From CAZOJJ01 sp964580105 (GTDB lineage Bacteria > Bacteroidota > Rhodothermia > Rhodothermales > Rubricoccaceae): DNA of 60,779 bases. A model generated the notes under the pieces. The model was not told where the DNA came from, ran no database searches, and worked only from the letters and a program-made list of their open reading frames with translations. The DNA lies in NCBI GenBank assembly GCA_964580105.1, contig CAZOJJ010000014.1:1-60779 (forward strand). Direction: 5' to 3'. Shown here piece by piece: positions 54,439 through 60,779 of this stretch (the stretch's first letter is position 1; each line of letters starts with the position of its first letter). The position numbers and the translations under genes were made by a program.

Positions 54439-55332
54439 CTACCGGTCGCGCGGGGCCGAGTTGAAGGCGCCGCACCCTCCGAACCCCGGCTCTTCGAATC
54501 CGGCTCGCACGACGGCGTTCGCTTCCGGAATCCAGGTCAGCTCCGCCCGGTACGCCCCGCCAACTAATCCGAAGCCGTGCTCGACGTTCGAGAAGGTGCC
54601 CGGCTCGATGATCACCTCGGGGTCGAAGACCCCGCCCGGCGGGCGCCAGTCTTCGCTGGCAACCTCGGCCAGCATCGTCATCCGCAGGATGGAGAGCGGC
54701 CTGTTGCCCAGCTCCTGCTTAATCCGGCGCACGTCCTGCGTCAGATTGACGGCCGTCGTCCATCCGAACTCGTACGGCTCGGCCTCCCCCTCGAACGGCA
54801 CGAGGTAGTCGAACGGCTCGCAGTCGGCCCCGTGGAGGCGGTAACGCACCTGGATGTTGTTGAGCTGGGGCGCCGCCTGCCAGAGGACCGGCATGTACAC
54901 CCCGACGGTGAGGAACTGGGTCGTCTGCCGGAAGGGCTCGACGAGGAGGGGCATGCGCACGTGGGCGGAGGTCGTCGCGCCGTCGTCACGCTCCACGTCG
55001 ACGCGGTACGAGGCGCCGTACTGGGGCTGGAAGTCGCCGAGGAAGACGTGCCCGACGGTGCCGTCCGGGAAGGTGACGACGGAATCGCGCCACGCCACGG
55101 TCTCTCCCGTCTGGAGGTTCGTAGAGGCGACCGTCGCGTTGAGCGGGACGGGCTCCAGGGGGTCCCGGTCGTTCGAGAAGGGGATCACGCGGATCGCCTG
55201 CCGGTCGCTCCGGGCGTCGAGAGCACCCCAGAGCGTGTAGTACGCGTCGATGGCGTCGGGCGGGGTGAGTTCCTCGTCGCAGCCGGCACTTAGGAGCGCG
55301 AGCACGAGGAGGGCGTAAAGCCGGTACTGCAT
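54439..55332 (-). CDS. DUF4249-like lipoprotein
   Basis: A 297-residue lipoprotein (signal YALLVLALLSAGC). The body is beta-rich with no catalytic motif: ATVASTNLQTGETVAWRDSVVTFPDGTVG, YGASYRVDVERDDG, TQFLTVGVYMPVLWQ and a C-terminal PEVIIEPGTFSNVEHGFGLVGGAYRAEL. In Bacteroidota such proteins sit right after TonB-dependent receptor genes, as here (34 bp after the receptor stop). It is likely a surface partner for ligand capture. Confidence 0.78.
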   Translation of the reverse strand: MQYRLYALLVLALLSAGCDEELTPPDAIDAYYTLWGALDARSDRQAIRVIPFSNDRDPLEPVPLNATVASTNLQTGETVAWRDSVVTFPDGTVGHVFLGDFQPQYGASYRVDVERDDGATTSAHVRMPLLVEPFRQTTQFLTVGVYMPVLWQAAPQLNNIQVRYRLHGADCEPFDYLVPFEGEAEPYEFGWTTAVNLTQDVRRIKQELGNRPLSILRMTMLAEVASEDWRPPGGVFDPEVIIEPGTFSNVEHGFGLVGGAYRAELTWIPEANAVVRAGFEEPGFGGCGAFNSAPRDR

Positions 55333-55366
55333 GGGGCGGAGCCGTCCGTGGGCAGGGACCAGAGCG

Positions 55367-57655
55367 TCAGTCGTTCGACAGCTTGAGGCCGAAGGTGGGA
55401 AGGAGCGGAAGCTGATCGACGCGCCGGAGAGTGAAGAGGTCGTAGGCGAAGAGGTTGCGCCGGTCGTAGGCGTTGATGACGCCGGCGAGGGCGGTCAGCG
55501 ACGCGGGGCCGAGATCGAACGTCCGCTCCACGGTGACGTCGAGGCGGTGGTAGTCGGGGAGGAGGCCGTTGTAGGGCCGCTCGTAGACGAGCCGGGGGTC
55601 CCCGGCCTCGTCGAAGACGTCGGGCATGCGGTCGGGCAGGATGTAGCGGTCGAAGCCGAGGGCGCGGCTGTAGGGCAGGCCGCTCCCGAACTGGAACAGC
55701 GCCGACACGTCGAACCCGAAGACGGGGACCTGGAGGAGGACGTTCGCCTGGTGGCGGCGGTCGTGCGGAGGCCGGAAGCGCTGCACCTCGTCCCCGTACC
55801 AGAGGTCGAAGTTGGGATGGGTGGCCGCATACTCCACCGTGGAGAGGCCGTAGTTGAGGCTAAGGCGGGCGCTGCGGGCGCGGAGTTCGAGGCGCGCGTC
55901 CATCCCGTAGGCGCGCCCCTCGGCGGGCTGGAGGGCGGTCGAAAGGCGGGGGAGTGCCGTCCACTCGGCCGTGGACAGGTTGCGGAGCCGCTTGTAGAAC
56001 CCCTCGACCGAGAGGTCCAGCCAGTTCGTCGGCGTCACCTGGTAGCCGCCGAGCACGTGGAAGGCACGCGGGATGTCGCCGAAGGGCGCGGTCGTCCAGA
56101 TGGTGAAGATGCTCGTGGCATCGCGGCGGTCGCTGATGCCGACGATGGACTGGTTGTAGAACCCGGCGGCAGCGCTGAGCCGGTGCGGGCCGGCCTCCAG
56201 CACGGAGCGCAGGCGCGGCTCGACGAACTGCTTGCCGAGGCTTGGCGACAGGGTCATCCGCAGGCCGGGCGTCACGCGGAGCACCTGCCCCACCTTCATC
56301 TCGGGCTCGACGTAGAGGCCGGCCTCGGTCACGTTGGAGGCGTCCACATCGAGGTTCTGGTAGAGCCCGTCGAGCTCGCTCTCGGTGTTCGTCGTCTGCA
56401 CGAACCCGCCGAAGTACAGGTCCACCAGGCGCAGGAAGTACGTGAGGTTGAACTCGGCGCCGAACCGCGAAATCGCCGAGTACCGGCTTTCTTCGAGGCC
56501 GGGCACCTCGGCGGGGGCGCTCGGCCCCAGTTCCGTGTTCAGCGTCGCGTAGGAGAGGACGACCTCCGCCAGCGTGGGGGTCGCCGCCGGCAGGAGCAGG
56601 TAGCGCAGGCTGCCGGCCTGGTTCTCGTAGCGGACCTCGTCCGGCCGGAGCGATTCCGGGTCGCCGATCGTGCCGCTGTCCGTGGTGTAGAGCCCGCTCA
56701 GGGAGATCTGGCTCGACGGGCTCACGGCGTAGTGGACCTTCCCGAACACGTCGCCGAAGGAGAACGGCAGCGGCGCATCGACGAGGTGCTGGGCCCCCTG
56801 TTCGATGACGGAGTGGCGGCCCGTAAGCAGGAACGAGACCCTGTCGCGAACGATCGGCCCCTCGAAGGAGAGCCCGCTGACGAGGGGCGCCACGCTCGCG
56901 GAGGCCAGGAACCGCCGCTTGTTGCCGTTGCGCGCCGTCACGTCGAGGACGGACGAGAGCTGGCCGCCGAAGCGCGCGTTGTACCCGCCCGCGTAGACAT
57001 CGGCAGAGGAGAGGATGTCCCCGGGGAAGGCGGAGTAGAACCCGAGGACGTGGAACGGCTGGTAGACCGGCATTCCGTCCAGCATGACGAGGTTCTGCGT
57101 GGGCTCGCCGCCTCGGATGAAGAGTTGCCCCCCCCGGTCGCCGGACGTGACCACGCCCGAGAGCGTGGTGAGGTAGCTCGCCAGGTCGCCCGAGATGTCC
57201 GGCGAAGGCACCGACCGCACGTCCTCGATGCGGATCCGCTGGAGCCCGGCGGTGACGTTGGCCGCCCCCGAGGTCCGCTCGCTCACGACGGCCTCGCCCA
57301 GCTGGGCCGTCGCCTCCACCAGCGAGACGTCGAGTTGGCGCACGCCCGGCTCGAGGTCGAGCGTGTCCGTGACCGTCTGGTACCCGATGAAGGAGACGCG
57401 GAGGACGTACCGCCCGGGCACGAGCCCGGCCACGGTGTAGAACCCGTCCAGGTCCGTCGCCGCCCCGTAGAGCGCGCCGTCGGCGTCCTGGAGCGCCACG
57501 TTCACCCCGGGGATGCGCTGGCCGCTGGCCTCGTCGGTGACGAAGCCCCGGAGGGCGGCCCGCTGGGCCTGCGCCTCGGCGCCGGTCAGGAGCACGAGGA
57601 GCAGAATGCCCCAGAGTATGCGGGCGCGCGGCAAGGGGAGCACGGGGTGGACCAT
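55367..57655 (-). CDS. TonB-dependent outer-membrane receptor with carboxypeptidase-like domain
   Basis: A 762-residue outer-membrane receptor. Signal peptide, then a CarboxypepD_reg-like domain (LRGFVTDEASGQRIPGVNVALQDADGALYGAATDLDGFYTVAGLVPGRYVLRVSFIGYQ), a plug domain (RIRIEDVRSVPSPDISGDLASYLTTLSGVV ... GGEPTQNLVMLDGMPVYQPFHVLGFYSAF) and a beta-barrel ending FGLKLSND. Start ATG 57655 (MVHPVLPLP). A clear N-terminal TonB box is not obvious, nor is a SusD partner; the DUF4249 lipoprotein follows. The ligand is unknown. Confidence 0.92.
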   Translation of the reverse strand: MVHPVLPLPRARILWGILLLVLLTGAEAQAQRAALRGFVTDEASGQRIPGVNVALQDADGALYGAATDLDGFYTVAGLVPGRYVLRVSFIGYQTVTDTLDLEPGVRQLDVSLVEATAQLGEAVVSERTSGAANVTAGLQRIRIEDVRSVPSPDISGDLASYLTTLSGVVTSGDRGGQLFIRGGEPTQNLVMLDGMPVYQPFHVLGFYSAFPGDILSSADVYAGGYNARFGGQLSSVLDVTARNGNKRRFLASASVAPLVSGLSFEGPIVRDRVSFLLTGRHSVIEQGAQHLVDAPLPFSFGDVFGKVHYAVSPSSQISLSGLYTTDSGTIGDPESLRPDEVRYENQAGSLRYLLLPAATPTLAEVVLSYATLNTELGPSAPAEVPGLEESRYSAISRFGAEFNLTYFLRLVDLYFGGFVQTTNTESELDGLYQNLDVDASNVTEAGLYVEPEMKVGQVLRVTPGLRMTLSPSLGKQFVEPRLRSVLEAGPHRLSAAAGFYNQSIVGISDRRDATSIFTIWTTAPFGDIPRAFHVLGGYQVTPTNWLDLSVEGFYKRLRNLSTAEWTALPRLSTALQPAEGRAYGMDARLELRARSARLSLNYGLSTVEYAATHPNFDLWYGDEVQRFRPPHDRRHQANVLLQVPVFGFDVSALFQFGSGLPYSRALGFDRYILPDRMPDVFDEAGDPRLVYERPYNGLLPDYHRLDVTVERTFDLGPASLTALAGVINAYDRRNLFAYDLFTLRRVDQLPLLPTFGLKLSND

Positions 57656-57769
57656 CGAGGGCGAAGGGGGGCGCGTAGCGGGAACAGGGCGGCCGAATCT
57701 AACACGAGCCAACGCCGGATGGGGATCGCCAGGACGACCTCGGCACCCACCAAGTCAGGGCAATTCCAT

Positions 57770-57789
57770 GCCCCCTCCACGGAGGGGGC
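57770..57789. repeat. 20-bp palindrome between TonB receptor and fasciclin gene
   Basis: GCCCCCTCC (57770-57778) and GGAGGGGGC (57781-57789) are perfectly complementary with a 2-base centre. In a divergent intergenic region it is not a terminator; a regulator site or dispersed palindrome is possible. Confidence 0.55.
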
Positions 57790-57861
57790 CCGCGCCGCAC
57801 GCGTAGCTTTCTCGCTGCGTAGCTTCTGCCCGGCCCGCCCCCCGACGCCCTGCCCCGCGCC

Positions 57862-59544
57862 ATGCGCCTCCGTGCCCTCGCCCTCCTCCTCCCCGCCCTC
57901 CTCGTCGCCTCCGCCTGCGACGACAACCTCGGCCTGACCCCCGAGAGCACCGGCGTGCTCGGCGTGATCGAACACGACCGCGACTTCACCCAGCTCCACG
58001 CGCTCCTCGAAGGAAGCGCCCTGGCCGACGTGCTTGCGGGCGCAGGGCCCTACACCGTGTTCGCTCCCACCGACAACGCGTTCTACTACCTCGGCGGCGA
58101 GACGAACGAGGCCCTGCTCTCGCCTCAGAATCAGGCCACGCTCGACCGCATCCTCCGCTACCACGTCGTCCCCGGTCACTACGCCCCGTCCGACCTCACC
58201 GACGGCCTCGTCCTCGAGACCCTCGACGGCGTTGCGCTATCGGTCCGGCGCGAAGGGCAAGCCGTCTTCGTCGGCGAGGCCCGCGTCCTCGACGGCATCG
58301 AGGAGGTCAGCAACGGGGTGGTCTATCCGGTTTCGACCCTCCTCCGCTCGAACCTCGACCTCCGCGAGCGGCTCCTCGTCACGCCCATCGTCCGGGACTA
58401 CGTGAACCTCCTCGACGCGACGGAGCTGCTCCCCGACCTGGGAGGCACGGAGCCCTTCACCGTCCTGGCCCCCGTCGACGACGCCTTCGCGCAGCTCGGG
58501 GCGCCGGGCGTGAGCCTCCTCTACAGCTCCACGAACCGCGACGTCGCCACGAGCCTGGCCCGCGCGCATGTCGTGACCGGCCTCGTGGACCTGGCCGGGC
58601 TCCCCTCGGGCACGACCCTGGAGACCGGCACGGGGGCCCCCGTCGTGGTGACGAACGAAAACGGCGTGCTCTACGTGTCCGGCCGGCGGGTGCTCTCACC
58701 CGCCATTCCCACCACGAACGGCGTCCTCTACCTCCTCGACCGCCTCCTCCTCACTGCGATCAACGTCGATGCCAACCTGCGGGTGAGCCCCTCCCTCTCG
58801 TCCTTCACCGAGGAGGCCCGGTCCATCCCCGATCTGCGCGCGCGGCTCCAGGGCGACGAGGAGCATACGGTGTTCGCCTTCACGAACACGACGTACAGCA
58901 CCACCCAGCTCGCCGTCCGAAACGCCCTCCACTTCGACGAAAACGCCGCGCTCCACGCCCGGCTCATGCGAACACACGTCGTCGCCGGGCGGTACGCGCT
59001 CGCCGACCTCGAAGACGGCCAGGTCCTCGAATCCCTGGAGGGTACGCCGCTCCACGTCACGCGCCAGAACGGGGTCGTCCGGATCAACCAGCAGCCGATC
59101 CAGATGGAGCAGGCGGCCGCGAACGGGGTCATCCACCACCTCGGCGGCCTCCTCTACCCCGAGAGCGACGTCTTCGACTGGGCGATCCTGAGCGGCTTCG
59201 TGGATTACTCCCAGGCCATCCGGCGGGCCGGGCTCGAAGACGTGCTGCGGAGTACGGACCCGATCACCGCCTTCGGCTTCCCCGACGCCGTCTTCGATTC
59301 CATCCCCGACCTCATCTTCCGCCCCGAGCTGGCGGAGATCTTCCGCTTCCACCTCACCAACGAGAAGATCCCCGGGCTCATTGACGGGCTGGCGTTTACC
59401 ACCCTCAACGGCGCAGAGCGGCTGATGACGTACGTGGTCGATCCGAAGGGCGAAGACTACTGGATGCTCGACAGCCTCCACGTCATCGGCTACACGCGGA
59501 AGGCTACGAACGGCCATCTCTTCTTCATCGCGTACACGGAGTAG
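57862..59544 (+). CDS. Multi-fasciclin-domain lipoprotein
   Basis: A 560-residue lipoprotein (signal ALLLPALLVASAC) built of fasciclin (FAS1) repeats. The first repeat is clear: LHALLEGSALADVLAGAGPYTVFAPTDNAFYYL ... LRYHVVPGHY; a second has LPDLGGTEPFTVLAPVDDAFAQL ... ARAHVVTGLV; a third reads TVFAFTNTTYSTTQLAV ... MRTHVVAGRYALADL with a NGVIHHLGGLLYP end; a fourth (LEDVLRSTDPITAFGFPDAVFDSIPDLI) is degenerate. Fasciclin domains mediate adhesion. Start ATG 57862. Divergent from the TonB receptor. Confidence 0.9.
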   Translation: MRLRALALLLPALLVASACDDNLGLTPESTGVLGVIEHDRDFTQLHALLEGSALADVLAGAGPYTVFAPTDNAFYYLGGETNEALLSPQNQATLDRILRYHVVPGHYAPSDLTDGLVLETLDGVALSVRREGQAVFVGEARVLDGIEEVSNGVVYPVSTLLRSNLDLRERLLVTPIVRDYVNLLDATELLPDLGGTEPFTVLAPVDDAFAQLGAPGVSLLYSSTNRDVATSLARAHVVTGLVDLAGLPSGTTLETGTGAPVVVTNENGVLYVSGRRVLSPAIPTTNGVLYLLDRLLLTAINVDANLRVSPSLSSFTEEARSIPDLRARLQGDEEHTVFAFTNTTYSTTQLAVRNALHFDENAALHARLMRTHVVAGRYALADLEDGQVLESLEGTPLHVTRQNGVVRINQQPIQMEQAAANGVIHHLGGLLYPESDVFDWAILSGFVDYSQAIRRAGLEDVLRSTDPITAFGFPDAVFDSIPDLIFRPELAEIFRFHLTNEKIPGLIDGLAFTTLNGAERLMTYVVDPKGEDYWMLDSLHVIGYTRKATNGHLFFIAYTE

Positions 59545-59622
59545 GACCTGCCGCTGACCCTCTCGGCGCCCTCCACCGGTGCCGTCTGGCGGCCCTGAGA
59601 TCGCCAGCGTCCGGCCTCCGGA

Positions 59623-60663
59623 TCACACGATCAGCATACAGTCGCCGTAGCTGTAGAAGCGGTAGCCCGCCTCGACGGCGTGGCGGTAGGCCCGGAGCAC
59701 GGCCTCGCGACCGGCGAACGCGCCGACGAGCACGAGGAGCGACGACCGCGGGAGGTGGAAGTTGGTCAGCAGCGCGTCCACCGCGCGGAAGCGGTAGCCC
59801 GGCGTGATCGTCAGGCCGGTCTCTCCGGAAAACGGGCGGATGCGGCCGCTCGCGTCGGCCACCGATTCCAGCGTGCGCGTCGTCGTGGTGCCGACGGCGA
59901 CGACGCGCCCACCCCGCGCGCGTGCCGCGTTGACCGCCTCGGCGGCCTCGGCGGAGACCTCGATCCGCTCGGCCGCGACGGCGTGCGTGCGCAGATCCTC
60001 GGCCCGCACCGGTTCGAACGTGCCATAGCCGACGTGCAGTGTGACCTCGGCGATCGCCGTCCCCTTCGCGCGGAGCGTATCGAGGACGGCGGGCGTGAAG
60101 TGGAGCCCGGCCGTCGGAGCGGCCACGGCGCCGCGGGCGCGGGCGTAGACGGTCTGGTAGCGCTCGCGGTCGGCCGGGTCGGGCGCCTCGCGGCGGATAT
60201 AGGGCGGGAGCGGCATCCGGCCGATCCGGTCGAGCACGGCGTCCAGCGGCTCGGCACTTTCGAATCGGACGCGCCGCTTCCCGTCGGCGAGCACGGCCAG
60301 CACCTCCGCCGTGAGGTCGTCGGCGAAGCGGACGCGGGCGCCCTCACGGAGCTTCCGGCCGGGCCGGGCGAGCACGTCCCACGTGCCGTCCTGCGCAGGC
60401 CGGACGAGGAACAGCTCGGCGCGCCCGCCGCCGGGCTCGCGCTCGCCGACCAGCCGGGCCGGGATGACGCGCGTGTCGTTGAGCACGACCACGTCCTCGG
60501 GCCGGATGACGTCCACGAACTCGGAGAACCGGTGGTCCGAGTAGTCGCCGGTCTCCCGGTCGAGGACGAGCATGCGGGAGGCGTCGCGGCGGTCGGCGGG
60601 CTGCTGGGCGATCTGCGCCTCGGGGAGGTCGAAGGCGTAGGCGTCGAGGTCGTAGTCGGTCAT
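59623..60663 (-). CDS. queA: S-adenosylmethionine:tRNA ribosyltransferase-isomerase
   Basis: QueA, which transfers and isomerises ribose from SAM to 7-aminomethyl-7-deazaguanine in tRNA during queuosine synthesis. The 346-residue protein shows YAFDLPEAQIAQQPADRRDASRMLVLDR, VVLNDTRVIPARLVG, MPLPPYIRREAPDPADRERYQTVYAR, GAVAAPTAGLHFTPAVLD, VTLHVGYGTFEPV, VAVGTTTTRTLES and TNFHLPRSSLLVLVGAFAG. It starts at ATG 60663 (MTDYDLDAYAF); six more residues from 60681 are not family-like. No tgt or queC-F genes are in the window. Confidence 0.96.
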   Translation of the reverse strand: MTDYDLDAYAFDLPEAQIAQQPADRRDASRMLVLDRETGDYSDHRFSEFVDVIRPEDVVVLNDTRVIPARLVGEREPGGGRAELFLVRPAQDGTWDVLARPGRKLREGARVRFADDLTAEVLAVLADGKRRVRFESAEPLDAVLDRIGRMPLPPYIRREAPDPADRERYQTVYARARGAVAAPTAGLHFTPAVLDTLRAKGTAIAEVTLHVGYGTFEPVRAEDLRTHAVAAERIEVSAEAAEAVNAARARGGRVVAVGTTTTRTLESVADASGRIRPFSGETGLTITPGYRFRAVDALLTNFHLPRSSLLVLVGAFAGREAVLRAYRHAVEAGYRFYSYGDCMLIV

Positions 60664-60779
60664 GCGCGGCGGTCGTGGCACGGCCGGAGAAAGAGCGCGG
60701 CGCCCGGGGGTTCCGAGCGCCGCGCCGAGGCGCGCCGATTCGCCGGTTCTTCCCGGCTAATACCGCCGCACGGTGACGA

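Overview
The window is very GC-rich and reads as part of a Bacteroidota-like genome, most probably a marine member of Rhodothermota (the Rhodothermales/Rubricoccaceae side). This rests on gene content only: a TonB-dependent receptor with a carboxypeptidase-like N-terminal domain next to a DUF4249-type lipoprotein, PPC-repeat exported proteins, fasciclin lipoproteins, a complete SUF cluster with SufT, and Wzc/WbaP-type capsule genes. Three runs of exactly 100 N (10526-10625, 17504-17603, 23215-23314) are scaffold gaps of unknown true length, and each sits inside a short tandem repeat.

Layout. 1-12.5 kb: housekeeping and envelope genes, mostly on the minus strand (purine nucleoside phosphorylase, DivIVA, YggS, two small genes coupled by overlapping stop/start codons, a caspase-type protease carrying four PPC domains, a second PPC lipoprotein, two exported proteins of unknown function), then a HAS-barrel protein beside a NurA-type nuclease. 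12.6-20.9 kb: hemW, a DUF192 lipoprotein, and an Fe-S assembly locus made of a SufA-type gene (minus) divergent from sufB-sufC-sufD-sufT-sufS (plus). sufB carries an in-frame TAG, and several residues around it depart from near-invariant family positions. 21-24 kb: VOC protein, ClpS, PurS, and a coupled phospholipid pair (pssA, psd). 24.0-25.4 kb: 1.35 kb without a convincing gene but with strong hairpins and a minus-strand intrinsic terminator. 25.4-30.1 kb: a hypothetical gene, ddl and murF (peptidoglycan precursor steps) and a class-V aminotransferase.

30.3-54.2 kb: a long minus-strand run for exopolysaccharide/capsule synthesis. In the direction of transcription it starts with the chain-length/tyrosine kinase (Wzc-like) and an SLBB export protein, then a flippase-glycosyltransferase fusion, O-antigen ligase, glycosyltransferases, GDP-mannose 3,5-epimerase and a sugar-modification cassette (SDR, C-methyltransferase, RmlC-like epimerase, DUF4910, sugar-1-phosphate cytidylyltransferase, PIG-L deacetylase). 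It ends with a beta-helix protein, a WbaP-type initiating phosphosugar transferase, a polysaccharide deacetylase, a membrane protein and a RecA-core (Sak4-like) ATPase. 54.4-60.7 kb: DUF4249/TonB receptor pair, a multi-fasciclin lipoprotein and queA.

Cross-cutting features: many adjacent genes overlap by a few bases at stop/start (ATGA, GTGA or TGATG), and gene junctions often carry short simple-sequence arrays, either degenerate 7-mers abutting a start codon or 11-15 bp tandem units at a stop codon. All family assignments are by reading the proteins; no database search was run.
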